In this document: positions 11,885 to 24,100 of the stretch, piece by piece | Numbering within the stretch: position 1 is the stretch's first letter | Layout of the letters: the number at the start of each line of letters is the position of its first letter | Origin: Gryganskiella cystojenkinii | Lineage: Eukaryota > Mortierellomycota > Mortierellomycetes > Mortierellales > Mortierellaceae | Assembly (NCBI GenBank): GCA_015852425.1 | Contig: JAAAIG010000156.1 | Location: forward strand, 1 to 51,728 | DNA length: 51,728 bases | Direction of reading: 5' to 3' | Translations under genes and position numbers: made by a program | The notes under the pieces: generated by a model | Told to the model about the DNA's origin: nothing | What the model saw: only the letters and a program-made list of their open reading frames with translations | Databases searched by the model: none

Positions 11885-12724
11885 GTCGACTATAGCTAGG
11901 GCAGTGACATATCGTTCGAGAGAATTGTACAGAAATACAAAAGGACCATCTTTGAGTTTCCTATTATTTTTTGGGGTTATCGTCAGAGAAGTTCAGTCAT
12001 CACTACATGGCCCGCGCTCTATTTATTAGTCTATAGGTGACGATTCACAGCATAGGCTTTGGCCATCTCTCGGACTTGAGGCGGGGTCAATTCCACAAAA
12101 CAAGACAGAGTACGACTCCAACGCACCTTGGCAGCGCGTATCGAGTTCACATCTTGTCAAAGGCTACGTGAAAACAAAAGTCATTCTGGGCGTGGTCCTC
12201 GAACTTGGCAAGTAGCTCATCAAGGCACGCTAAGATGCTGAACTTGCCCAGTGAAGACGCCACACTAACGGTGTCGCACCGACGACGGATCAGATATACA
12301 AAGGAAGTTCTTCGGCTACTTGCATAAACAGCAAAAAGCCAGGTCTTCAACGTCCTCGAATTGAGTCACAAGCTGCCAACGTCGTTAGGTGGTGACTGTC
12401 CGGAAAGTTCCTGGCTCCTCAACCTTGCTCCTGGGGCTTAGTCATCGAGACGGTGATGGTCTTTCCGAGGAGCGCACATGTCTCTTTATTCGGGGTTCCC
12501 GAGGCAGAAAAGGCAAAAGAGGATTGCAGTTAATGAGCTGATGGAAAGAGTATCAAAGGAAGGACAGTCACACTGTCCATGTTCATCAGGGGCGAAGGCC
12601 AAATGCATTCACTCCACGTATCTACATCTATCTCTCCATCATCTCCATCCCTCTCTCCATCCATCATTCCATTCATCATTCCATCCATCCATTCTCTACA
12701 ACTTTCCTGTATTAACACCCAACG
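11885..12724. other. Intergenic region with a possible minus-strand coding relic
   Basis: This is the promoter and leader of GPI8 on the right. On the minus strand, 12350-12147 reads as well-mixed protein-like sequence (LGKFSILACLDELLAKFEDH). After a frame change it continues from about 12140 to about 12033 (VRWSRTLSCFVELTPPQV). I do not recognise the family. It may be an unannotated small gene with an unseen intron, or a decayed one. Confidence 0.35.
12630..12697. repeat. CCAT/CATT tetranucleotide-like microsatellite
   Basis: Imperfect tandem CCAT and CATT units form a pure pyrimidine-A strand just before the GPI8 start codon, probably in the 5' leader. It is simple-sequence DNA without coding content. 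Confidence 0.7.
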
Positions 12725-14553
12725 ATGAAGCTCAGAATGCTCCTCAAGGGCATCGTTGCCACTCTTTGTATCGCAACCACTCTGGCCGTCTCTGTCTCTA
12801 CTAACCCAGACGACGTCGAGGATTTCTTTGCAAAGAGCAAGAGCGGCCATACCAACAATTGGGCAGTCTTGGTATGAATGAATGGCTTTCTTTTTTTCAT
12901 CGACTTTATTGGGACGCATTGCATTTCAAGGACAGGGGGCGGCTGTTCCTGTTCGAAAACTGTCGTCTGCAATGGTTTGAACACAGTCACTTTGGCACAC
13001 GGTCGAAATTCTCTTGAAAGGTCTTGCGGTGACCTTCATTCGAGGGTCTTTGGCCATTGCTCTGGACGAGGAGAGAAAACGAAACAGAAAGCACCTGGCA
13101 ACATTAAAACAAACATGTTCAGGGACTGCGCTTTTGTTCTAACCGCTACTCAACGTTTTTTATTCTTTCAACTAGGTCTGCACGTCACGCTTCTGGTTCA
13201 ACTATCGTCACATTGCCAACACGCTATCGATGTACAGGACCGTCAAACGACTCGGTATCCCAGACTCGAATATCATCCTCATGCTCGCGGATGATGTCGC
13301 TTGCAATTCGCGCAACATCTTCCCTGCAACTGTATACAACAACCAAGGACGTCCTATCGACCTTTATGGAGAGAACGTTGAAGTGGATTATAGAGGATAC
13401 GAGGTCACCGTCGAGAACTTCATCAGACTGTTGACTGGTAGGAGGAACAAAGCTTAACTGTGCGCCATAGTGTCTTAAGAAAGAAGTCGTGTCCGTGTCT
13501 TGACCTTTTACAACATTTTGTTTCTCATTTCAATTGATCACTCATAGGTCGAGTTGCAAAGGATACCCCACGCTCAAAACGTCTCTTGACCGACGATCAA
13601 TCCAACATTCTCGTCTACATGACCGGTCACGGAGGCGAAGAGTTCTTGAAATTCCAGGATGCGGAGGAAATTAGCGCCTATGATCTCGGAGATGCCTTCC
13701 AGCAGATGTATGAGAAGAAGCGATACAACGAGATCCTGTTCATGATCGACACCTGCCAGGCCAATACCATGTATACCAAGATCCATTCACCCAACATCGT
13801 CTCCACTGGCAGCAGTAAACTCCACGAGAGTTCTTATTCCGTGAGTGTTGATATGCCATTATCGGCTTGGTTCTTTTTGTTTTCAGCCATATCTTGTCTA
13901 ACCTTCCCTCGTTCGTCATGACTGCGATTCTCAATCTTAGCACCTGGAGGATTACGACATCGGCGTGGCTGTGATCGATCGCTACACGTACTATGTTCTG
14001 GAAGTGCTCGAGAAGATTGATATGCAGTCCAAAGCCACGCTACAGGATCTGGTAAGGGTTTTTGCATGTTTAGCGTGTGTTGCGTACTCCATGACCATGA
14101 CCTGGCAGAGTGAACTGACACCCGCATACCTCTCTTACTATTTCACTCTTCAAGTTTAACACTTACGACTACGATCTGCTTCGATCCACTCCGGGTGTGA
14201 ATAACGATACATTCAAACGACCACTGGATCAAGCTCTGCTGACTGATTTCTTTGGCAACATTCAGAATATCGAGTTGACGGAGACCAAGGAAGCAGACTC
14301 TACGTCACCATCTGGCGACAGTGACCCATCCCTGGACTCGGAGCCACTTTACCCGGAAGAACCTCTTCATGTTGAGAAAAGCAGCTCCAAGGAGGAAGAG
14401 ACGACAACAACGCAGGCTCAACGTCAGTCTCAGCAGGATCATACCTTTGAGATTGGCAACCCAGAACAATCTCAAGCATGGCGATATGCTGCATTTGTCG
14501 CCCTTTCGGTTGCTTTTGGTGGCGCATTAGTAGCAGGTTCTTTCGTGGTGTAG
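12725..14553 (+). CDS. GPI8: GPI transamidase catalytic subunit Gpi8/PIG-K (C13 peptidase)
   Basis: Exons 12725-12871, 13176-13437, 13548-13840, 13941-14051 and 14155-14553 give 403 aa. Residues 1-25 form a signal peptide. The caspase-like legumain fold follows ([37 protein letters not shown]). The catalytic His is in [10 protein letters not shown] (residue 164) and the catalytic Cys in MIDTCQANT (residue 206), the positions known for human PIG-K. The C-terminus has one membrane segment ([20 protein letters not shown]), as usual for the family, preceded by a Ser/Glu/Pro-rich lumenal linker. The enzyme cleaves the C-terminal signal of secretory proteins and attaches the preassembled GPI anchor in the ER. 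It lies in tandem with GPI2, 840 bp apart. Confidence 0.96.
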
Positions 14554-14747
14554 TATTAATTAAAAGTCTCCACACGAATAATAAAACAACAATATAGATC
14601 TCAATCGCGGTGCAAGAATAGAAATGCAAATGATATATTTTATTATGCGAAAGAGGCAAGACGTGGTTTTGTTACAAAGGGGTTTCCTGGGTGTGTTTGT
14701 TTCGTTATTCCGTTATTGTGAAGGCTTTTGCAACAACAATGGCGTTT

Positions 14748-15896
14748 TTAGCGACGGGCCTTTGTTGCTTTGATGGCCTTGCGGACGTTAACAAGATCCT
14801 CCCCATTCTTTCCAACGACTCTGTCCAAGATGCTCATGTTACCAGCCTTCTCCTTGGAAATATCGGCAGTGACTGTAGGCTCGAACTGACGCTTGATACC
14901 CTTGGGCTTGAGATCGCCCTTGATAACATTATCAAACTTGCCAGCAGAGGCAGTCGAGTTTTTGCTGATCAAAATCTGGTTCTCGATTTCCTTGCGCTTC
15001 AACGAACGGACATTATCCATGTTGGGACGCTCGCCCTTGTTAACAGCCTTTTGATCCATCTTTGTAGCGACTGCAGCCTCCTCCAAGTTACGTTGACGAC
15101 GCTTATCGTTACGTTCGATACGATCCTTCTTGGCATCCCGACGAGCCTCGTACTGATCATCCATAGGGTTCGAGCCGGCGGGAACTTCAATGATCCAGTC
15201 CTTGGAACCATCGTCGTTGATACCCTTGTAACCCCAACGAGGCTTGTATTCTCCAGAGTTGTCGTCGTAGACCATTCTCTCCTTCTTGCGGTTGACAATA
15301 CCCTTGGCCTTGGCAAACTTCTCCCAGCGGGTCTCGGGCTTGGGCTTGGGCAGGGGTTTTTCACGGGGGAGGAGGGTTGTGGGGGCGGGGAGCATGGCCA
15401 TGACACCATTGTCGTCGGATATCGTCTGAAGTTGAAAGACTTCGTTGAATAAGAGCTGGGCGTTGTCTCTTGAGAGCTCGTTCAAGTATTCATCCTTGTT
15501 CTTTCTATGGGAGGGAAGGTGGAGGTTCCAAAGACGGCAAAGAAAATAAAAGAGTCAGTATGGCAATTGGGCGGTTGGTCCTGACTTTGTCCAAACGTAG
15601 CTACAACTCCAGGTGTGGGGTCGGTCCTTACTTGAGAGCGGCCTCATCAACGGGGTTCTGATCATATGCAGTGAGAAGTCCAAGATCGAACTCCAGAGGG
15701 ATAATCTTTCCCTCTACTGACACGGACTTGCTATTAAGAGCAAAGAAGGATAGTTTATACAAAAAAGAGTCAATTTAAGCCAAGCAGTAGGAGGGTGGGG
15801 AACATGGTCCTGTCCGAGTAAATAGAGAGAGAGAGGCTGTAAGACGGCGACATACAACTTTTGCTTGTGAGCGGCGATAACCTCAGAGACATCCAT
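14748..15896 (-). CDS. RRS1: Ribosome biogenesis regulatory protein Rrs1
   Basis: Exons 15896-15856, 15730-15632 and 15504-14748 give 298 aa. Conserved blocks are PLEFDLGLLTAYDQNPVDE, the LSRDNAQLLFNEVFQL helix, LPREKPLPKPKPETRWEKFA, a KGIVNRKKERMVYDD stretch and WGYKGINDDGSKDWIIEVP, in the order seen in yeast Rrs1 and human RRS1. The C-terminal third is highly basic. Rrs1 acts with Rpf2 to load the 5S RNP onto pre-60S particles in the nucleolus (known for the family). The start lies in a 41-nt first exon. It is divergent from eIF3h and tail-to-tail with GPI8, separated by only 194 bp. A long antisense frame over the last exon is a codon shadow. Confidence 0.94.
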
Positions 15897-16381
15897 TACG
15901 TATGTATATGAGAGATGGGATGAAGGGGGATAGAGAGGAGGAAAGGATGCGAAAGGGAGGGATGGGATGAATGGAACGAATGAATGAATGAATAGGGACA
16001 AGACTTTCTCTCTTTGTGCTGTCCTGTCGCTTGCAGCAAACCAGAAGTCCAGCCTATTAACAGGATTTCGTACCAAGAAAAAAAAGAAAAAAAAATCGTA
16101 AACAACTGTGACTGCCATTAATTTCATTTCGAAAATGTAGGTAGCTCGTGCGATCAGATTGATATCTGTGGCGTGTGCATGTTTTTTTCTCTTCACGCCC
16201 TGTCTCCTCCAACAGAAAAAAAAGGTCGAGCCAAGGACGTGCAAAAATAAAGAGAACTTTTGAGTGCAGGCTGATTGAAACGATTGAACGATTGCGGTCA
16301 CCGTCTGAAGAAAAAGCATTTCGATTGTTCTCTTAATTTCCTTCTTCATCCCCTCCTTTTCCCTCATCCCACATTCACATC
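15897..16381. other. Divergent promoter region RRS1 / eIF3h
   Basis: A 485-bp spacer between two genes of the translation apparatus. It contains GA/CT-biased tracts and A/T runs and ends in a C/T-rich tract before the eIF3h start. No coding signal was found. Shared regulation is possible but not shown. Confidence 0.6.
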
Positions 16382-18104
16382 ATGCCTGCCAACAAGGAGC
16401 TGTCTGCCGCCCTGGACATTGAGGGCTCTGCCCCCATCCACAGCGTCCAACTTGATGCTATGGTAAAATAAATAAAACGCACCATCATCGAATCCCCCCT
16501 CCTTCGACATCTACTTAGTTCTTCAACCCCCTTGGATAACTTCTCGACTCGACAATATCCTGTACATAAACCACAGGACATACCCTGCAATTTCACTTCT
16601 GGACATCCTCGCTACGCCCTCAACTACTCTCACTCAATCGATGGATAGACTCCGCAATCTGATCAGACTAGACACAACATCGACTCCTGGAGCACTTTCC
16701 TGTTGACCATCTCCCTGTTGTCACGTCATTGAGGCTCATCCAATCTAAACAACTGTGCACTCTCCCTCATCCATAGGTCGTTCTCAAGATTGTCAAGCAC
16801 TGCCGCGAGTCCGTCCCCGCCACGGTCACTGGACAGTTGATGGGTCTCGATGTCAATGGAGTTCTCGAGGTTACGCATTCGTTCCCCATGCCCAAGAACC
16901 AGGACTCTGAGGACTTTGAGGGTAAACATATTTTGGATATATCAAAGAAGCAGGACATGTTCAGGCACACCACGGGAGGGAGTTTAGCGCTGTATACTCA
17001 CCATTTTTTTGCACTCTTTATCCTACGACAGGTTCCCAGTACCAATTGCAGATGATGCACTGCTTGCGCGAGGTCAACGTTGACGACAACTCTGTGGGCT
17101 GGTACCAATCGACCAACATGGGCAACTTTATGAACCAGTCCTTGATCGAGCACCAGTTCGAGTTCCAGCAGGCTTTGAACAAGTCTGTTCTCATCATTCA
17201 CGGTAAAGAAACCGACGCCATATACAGGAGACAAAGACAAGCAAGATTTGGGGCAAATTGATCTTTTCTTCATGGGCAGGATTATCTAGAGCCTAATCAG
17301 CCTTTTCTTTGTGGATTCACCATAGATGTCGCTCGCTCCTCCATGGGCAACCTCAACCTCCGTGCTCTTCGCCTCACCCCCGCCTTCATGAAGTTGTACA
17401 AGGAGAAGAAGTTCACCACCGAGGCTTTGGCCAAGGCCAAGTTGACCTTCTCCAACATTTTCGAGGAACTCCCCATCACCATCCGTAACACGGCCTTGTT
17501 GAACGCTCTCCTCTATGAGCTCGAGACTTCGGATGAGACTCTTGAGGTCTCGGTCTCGCACTTGAACACCTACAAGAACAGCGCCTCGGCCTCGAACAAG
17601 AACTCCGCCTTGACCCCTAGCTTCGACATGTTGGACTTGAGCATGGATCCCTTTGTTGCCAAGAACTTGGAGAACTTGATGGAGACTATTGATGATCACA
17701 CTCAGGAGCAGGGCAACTATGCTTACTGGCAGCGCAGCGTCGAGCGTGAGAACAAGAAGAAGGCCGCCCATATCCTCAGCAGAGTATGTGTATTGGACAA
17801 ATAGGGAGAACAAAAAAAAAATTGCCTCGGGAGCATACTGCGGCGCATGATTTTCCTAACGCTCATCACTTTTGCATTCATCTTTTTTTTTCATTAGAAA
17901 ACCGAGAATGCTCGCCGTGCCCAGGCTGGTCAGGCTCCTCTCCCCGCCGAGGATGTTGATGCCTTGTTCAAGTTCCCTGCCGAGCCTAGCCGTTTGGATC
18001 ACCTCTTGATCTCTGGACAAATCGACAACTACTGCAAACAGATCAACGAATTTGCTGGACCAACATTAGGAAAGTTGTTTGCTGTCGGCGAGTTGCAGAA
18101 GTAA
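16382..18104 (+). CDS. EIF3H: Translation initiation factor eIF3 subunit h
   Basis: Exons 16382-16462, 16777-16921, 17032-17202, 17326-17783 and 17898-18104 give 353 aa, the normal family length. The MPN domain covers about residues 20-160: VKHCRESVPATVTGQLMGLD, VTHSFPMP and VGWYQSTNMGNFMNQSLIEH. The metal-binding HxHP of catalytic JAMM enzymes is replaced by STNMGN, so it is an inactive MPN- subunit, as expected for eIF3h. The C-terminal half is helical, with DMLDLSMDPFVAKNLENL and LLISGQIDNYCKQINEFAG. In eIF3 it pairs with subunit f in the PCI/MPN core on the 40S subunit. Most filamentous fungi keep this subunit whereas budding yeast lost it. Confidence 0.95.
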
Positions 18105-18531
18105 AAAAAACTGCGTCATTTTCGATACCGGACACCTAATAGAGAGAAACAGGAACGAGCGTCTTCAGTTTGATCCAGATCGAAAGATTAAGGACTCGAA
18201 TTGGAAGATGCACAAAACAGAAGAGGAGAAACAACGAAAAAGGAGACGAATTCAAGAAGGATAGTTGCATGTTTTTATATTTTTTACTCTTTACCCATTC
18301 AAAAATACAGACAAACAAAAATTTGTACACACCACCTGGCATCATGTTCTAGTTGTCTCTGCAGAGAATGGATTTTGGATATTGGTTTTGGTTTCCTATT
18401 GATTTGATATAGTTTGGGTATTTAAGGAGAGTGGTGTTTTTTTTGTAGGGGAGGAACCCTGGGGTTTTCTTTATTCTGATTGCAATGTTGGTATGTATAT
18501 TGGACCTTCCGCGTCCGGGATTCGGATCGAT
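18105..18531. other. Convergent 3' intergenic region eIF3h / TrpRS
   Basis: AT-rich, with A and T runs and short random frames only. It holds the 3' UTRs of the two converging genes. Confidence 0.65.
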
Positions 18532-20777
18532 CTATTTGGCAGAAAGATCGACACCCATGGAGCGAGGGGTCATGTACTGATCCAAGATCTCGTCGGTAAC
18601 AGCAGCCTTGCGCTAAAAACAAAAATAATAATAGAAGATAACATGAAATTAGCTTTTGCATATCATTGGGAAAGGGAGTCGGCAAGATAGAAAGAGGGGA
18701 GCAACAAGGAGGTTTTAAAAAAAACTTACAGCCTGGAAATCGGCCACGAACTTCTGGAGAACCTGGATGCAGCGCTTCTTGAGGTCGCCGGTCGAAAGGG
18801 TACCAGCACGATAAGCCTATTATGGAAGGAGCAAAACATGCGTGAGTAAACCTCAATCTAGACTTGAGCCTAAAATCGCAGGATCAGAAAGCTTAATAAC
18901 ACAAAAGATGTCAAAGAATCGTTTACCTTCTCGATCTCCTTGATCTCCTCATCATCCTCCAAAAAGAAGGACAAGTACTGGAAGGGGATATCATCCTCGG
19001 GTCTTCCACCATGCTCCTGATGCAATTCCAAAGTCGCTCCACCACCAGAGTAAGCATGACGGTTGATCTTGTTCTTGATCTGAGCCTGAGTGTCGGTCAT
19101 GAAGATGGCCGAGCTGTCAACCGAAGACGACATCTTGGTACCGGGTCCCTGAAGCGCAGGGAAGAACTTGGCGTGGATCAAGGCGGGCTTGGGGTACTTG
19201 AGCTTGTGAGCGACATCACGCGTGAGGCGGAAGTAAGGATCTTGATCGATCGCACAGGGGATCAAACAGGGGATGTCAGAACGAGTACCAAAGATCTCGG
19301 GGAACGTGTTCGAGAACGAGGGTGCGGCCTGGACCGAGACGAAATGAGACTTTCCGACGTTATCGCTGTCGACAAATCCAAAAGTCGATTTGGAAGCACT
19401 GTACGTGATGCAGCGGGAGATACGAACGACGTTGTGGTAGAAGGCACCTCTGTAAATATGAAAAGAACGGATTAAAAAGACAGGTGGCGTTGTCAGCGTG
19501 CGATATTGTATATCATAACAGCAGGTGTCCTGGATCCGATCCGCTAAATCGACTGTGCATGACTGCTTACCCAACATGCATAAGGTTGGAGAAGATGAAG
19601 GTCTTCTCGGGGTTGAATCCGCAGGCAATGATATCCTTAGCGTTCTGGCGAGAGTACTGGATGCAATCCTCAAGCTTGAGGTTGGCTTTGAACAAGAACT
19701 TCTCGTCATCTATCACATACCCGGCGAAAATAGCGATTACGGTGGTAAGGAAACAATAACAACAAAACGACAGGTCTTCTCCAGCGTGCTTTAGAGTCGA
19801 TTCAGGTTTCCTTACCGGTCAACTGAATAACAAGAGGACAATCAAAGACCTCCTGGAGGTACTGGCAAAAGACAAAAGGTACCATGTGTCCCACGTGCAT
19901 GCTGTCAGTGGAGGGTCCACGTCCAGTGTAGAGGTAGAAGGGCTTCTTTTGCTCAAATCGATCCAGAATGCGGTTCAATTCTCTAAATTATGAAACAAAG
20001 GGTGTAAGCGAACGGAAAGAAAAAAAAGTTGAGGATACAAGATCGATCATAAAAATCACAATCGAAAGACTTCTCCAAAGGAAATTGTGGCTGAAGGCTT
20101 GCAGTCGTCTTTGACATCCCCATCCACGAAAAAAAATCCAGTGCGCCTGATCATCTTGCAATCTCTTGTATGATTCCGATCCATTAGTAAAGTTCCCGCA
20201 CTGGTGATCCTTTGACTCGAGCAAAACTTCATACCTGTGCGAGAAGAAGACGCCGCGACGAAGGAAAGGGTGAGGCTTGCGTCCAGTCAATCTCTCCAGA
20301 CGCTCGAGGACCGCCTCGTCGATCTTTTGAGTTCCAAAAGCCTCGATCAATCTGTCGTAGTCAATTCCAACCTGCTTGCCATCCACGACGGCTCCTTGGA
20401 CGTTCCAGGGGTCAACTATTGTGGAGAGTAACCACCAATTTGGCGGAGGAGGGGCGATTAGTCAGCGAAAAAAGCGGAATTTCGAGCAGCCTTGTATTTC
20501 TCCAGAAAAGTATCCCATTACCAATTTGCTCCGCCTGTCCGGCGGCGATGGTTGCGTTCTCCATGGGTCTAAAGGACGATATTGGTAGATAAAGAAAGAT
20601 TTTTCAAAAAAAAAAAAAGGTGTAAGGGCGAGGAAGAACATCAGTCATCTCGTTTTTTCCATGCATCATGAAAACAAAGGGTTGTCCAAAAGTGAAGGAT
20701 CGGAATGTCGATTCCTGTTTCCAGACTTGGAAATCCACATACGCCACGATGTCCTGCACGTTTTGTTCGCTCGACAT
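18532..20777 (-). CDS. WRS1: Tryptophanyl-tRNA synthetase, cytosolic
   Basis: Eight exons (20777-20743, 20568-20522, 20415-20235, 19982-19816, 19709-19571, 19449-18927, 18816-18730, 18612-18532) join in phase to 419 aa. Class I signatures are the HIGH motif as MHVGHMVPF (about residue 115) and the KMSKS loop as KMSSS (about residue 295). Eukaryotic TrpRS blocks include [81 protein letters not shown] and the terminal [16 protein letters not shown]. The N-terminus is short and has no WHEP domain, as in other fungi. The first coding exons are very small (35 and 47 nt). They were accepted because they lead in frame into VDPWNVQG, where the family homology begins. The enzyme charges tRNA-Trp. Confidence 0.95.
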
Positions 20778-21125
20778 GTTGAATGGTTCGAGTTTGGGTT
20801 GGTTTGGGTCGGTGTGTTTGGGATGAAAGAAAAGAATGAAAGTAGAGTTTGAAAAACAATCGCAAAAAAAAGTAACGGCAAAGGGCTTATTTATTACAGA
20901 GAAAAGTAGAATGTGTCACGTGCTCGATAACTCATTTTTATTCAAAAATTTTTTAGTCACAATGACGCTGACTCAAACAACGAGCATGCCAAGCACAGGA
21001 CGCACAGAACAAAAATAAAAGTGTGGAGAGAGCGTGCGTGCCTGTGTCGATCAGTCATTTTGACAACCGGTTGTGAATTATTAACCACGCCGTGATTTTC
21101 TGCTTGGTCTGTGCGAGAAGACACC
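20778..21125. other. TrpRS promoter / PRP22 3' region
   Basis: Short spacer between two minus-strand genes. It carries one CACGTG palindrome at 20917-20922, about 140 bp before the TrpRS start, and no coding signal. Confidence 0.6.
20917..20922. promoter_or_regulatory. CACGTG palindrome upstream of TrpRS
   Basis: E-box core in the sequence TGTCACGTGCTC, about 140 bp upstream of the TrpRS start codon. It is one of several such sites in promoter gaps of this window. Confidence 0.45.
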
Positions 21126-24100
21126 TTAAAATGTTTGAGACGCACGGCTTCCAGGCTTGAGTCGAGACAGACGCCATTCGTTGGGCTTCTCGTAACGGTT
21201 GAAAAGGGGTTCGATCTTCTCTTGGCGTTTACGGCGTGAAATCTTGTTGGCATCCGCGACCTTAAAGAACGTTGGTGCTGCCTCTGTGAGCCACTTGGGC
21301 TCGATCGCCGTCACCTCTCGCATGTACTCTTTTGTTGTCATAACCAATTCATGGTAGATTACCCTATTGATGCGAAATAAAAAATAAAAAGAACCTTTAG
21401 CATTTTGCCATGCCTGCCTTTTTAAGACAAAAAAAAAGAGTCAGCCAGCATACAAAAGAAACCATCTCTCTCTTGGTACTTACCATTCGGGGTTCTTGTT
21501 GAATAATGAACTACTTGGATGAATATACACGGGAGTACCCTCAACCAGCGTCTTGTAGCCCTCTTGAGGATCTTTCTTGGCCGCATGACGGAAAAAACCA
21601 CCGCAGAGTGCTCGCCTGACCTTGGTATAGTTCTTTCCACAAGAAACAACATCTTGATTGTATCGATCCATGTATCCCAAGAGTTGTTTCCTCACATCCT
21701 GTGCACGCTTCATGCCTCGAGCTTGAACAAAGTTTTCCACGCACCAAGGATTTGAGAACTTGGACGCCTTCCAGGAATTGTAGACTGTGAGCAATGTCAA
21801 ATGATCACCTTCGGGTTGATGGAACTTGGCCTTCTTGCTATCCGCCTGTGCTTGCTTATCCTTGGGTCGATGGAACACATTCTGGACACTGAGCATCGAA
21901 ACGATCGTAAGAATTTCCTCTGAACAGTTCAGATCCGCAGACAGGATCAACATCTTGGCCAGTGGTGGCTCCATGGGGAACACGGCCATCTTGCGTCCCA
22001 GTCGGGTCAAAAGACCTTCTGAATCCAAAGCTGACAATGCAAACAGCTGCTCCAGCGCGGTCAAAAGTGTCTGCACAGGTGGCGGGTCCATAAAGTCGAA
22101 ATTGATCAGATCGTTGATACCCATAGCCTTCAAGGTCAAGACAATCATGGCCAAGTTGGTGCGCTGAATTTCGGGAACTGGGTTCGGCATCATCTCGTTT
22201 CGGAAAGCAGCTTCGGTATAAAGACGATAACATTTTCCGGGACCAGTGCGTCCAGCACGACCGGATCGTTGACGAGCCTGTGCTTGTGAGATAGGCGTCA
22301 CGATCAAAGAATCCATTCCCAATTTCGCATCGTATGCGTTCTGCTTGACGAATCCAGGGTCGACAACATAATAAATACCGTCGATGGTAATACTGGTCTC
22401 GGCAACGTTGGTGGCAATAACGACCTTACGGGCTCCTGGGGGTGTAGGCTCAAAAATCCTGGACTGCATCTCTGACGGGAGGGCACTGTAAACAGGGAGG
22501 ATAATCAACTCGGGAACCATAGGGCCTAAAGCTTTCATGCGCTCGTACAGAATTTCAGCTGCGGTGTCGATCTCTTCCTGGCCAGTCAAAAAGAGAAGAA
22601 TATCTCCGGCTGGCTCGGACAAGTGGATCTGCATGACCGTGATCAACGAGGCGTCCAGATAGTCGGGCTCGGGGTCCTTGGTGTACAAGATCTCGACCGG
22701 GTAGGTACGACCGGGGATAGTGAAGATGGGACAACTGAAAAAGTATGTTGAGAACTTTTCAGAGTCCATGGTAGCAGAGGTAACGATGATCTTGAGATCC
22801 TTTCGCTTCTTGGTTGCCTGTTTCAAAAGACCAAACAGGACATCTGTGCTGACTGTGCGCTCGTGAGCCTCGTCCAAAATGATAACTGAGTAGGCTGCCA
22901 TTGTGGGGTCGACCAAACACTCTCTCATCAACATTCCGTCTGTCATGTATTTGATCCTCGTCTCTGGGCTAGTGCAATCCTCGAAACGAATCGTATAGCC
23001 GACTTCCTGTCCCAACCGACATCCGACCTCCTCTGCGACGCGTTTCGCGACCGACATGGCAGCGACACGACGGGGCTGTGTGCATCCGATACGACCACTT
23101 GCTGTAAATCCTTCTTCAGCCAGATATTGCGTCAACTGAGTCGTCTTGCCGGAACCAGTCTCTCCAATGACCACCAGGATTTGATGCTCCCTCATGGCAT
23201 CGATAAATCGCTCACGGAACTTGAAGACTGGAAGTGACTCACGCTGTTGCTTCATCGACAGATCGGTGATACGTCCGTACGTCGTCGCCTTGCCGAACGT
23301 GCTCAGCTTCCACTCTGGCATCTGTCCTGCTTTTCCAGATGCTGCGCTACCTCTCAGATCCTGAGCGAAATTACGCTCACCTGGCTCAGGCATAGGGTCG
23401 AGCCATGGTTTGTTGATGTCCTTTGGAACCGAGTCGTATTCAGCGTTAACTTCCGATTGCTTGAGCTCCTTTCTTTCTTTGGCCAACGCGGCTCCTGACA
23501 AGGCGGCTCGGTTCAGTGTGCCATCGGGGGCTTTGACAACCTTGATGGGACTGAGGTCGAGAGCATGACGTGCCTGTCCCTTCAAAAACAAGGGTTCATC
23601 ATCACAAAGTTCAATATCGAGTTCTTCCTCGGGTTCCATGTCGCCTATCCTTCCATAATCGTCGTCGATACCAGGATACTCGGATGCGCTGATAGCTCCA
23701 GATGCGATCATTTGCTTGATCTCGAATCTCTCTGGTGATGACAGTCGCTGCCATTTGGACGGCTGTGGATCATGATCGTCAATAATTGGGACGACTGTTG
23801 AGGAGGGTCGATCAGGATTCCGGGCAGCATCCTGTTCCATTTCTTCCTTGGTCCTGATTTTCAAATGGGGTGAGAGATCCTTGCCAGTGCGTTGATCCAC
23901 ATCTTTCATGGAAAGAGAGACCTTGGTGGAGGTGACAGACATGACTTTGACCTTTACTGGATCGTTCCTCTTGACAACTTCAGAGACATCGCTGACACGA
24001 GAGGATTGCAGCATGCTGACATGAACCAATCCCTCGACCTTGCCCCGAACGCCTTCCAGAGTGATAAAGGCACCAAATGGTTTGATGTTGGTGACTGTTC

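Noticed and set aside
14691..15452. 253-codon plus-strand open frame
   Set aside because: It is fully antisense to the last exon of RRS1, whose protein sequence is conserved. The antisense frame is Leu/Val-rich in the way produced by reading Lys/Glu/Asp codons backwards.
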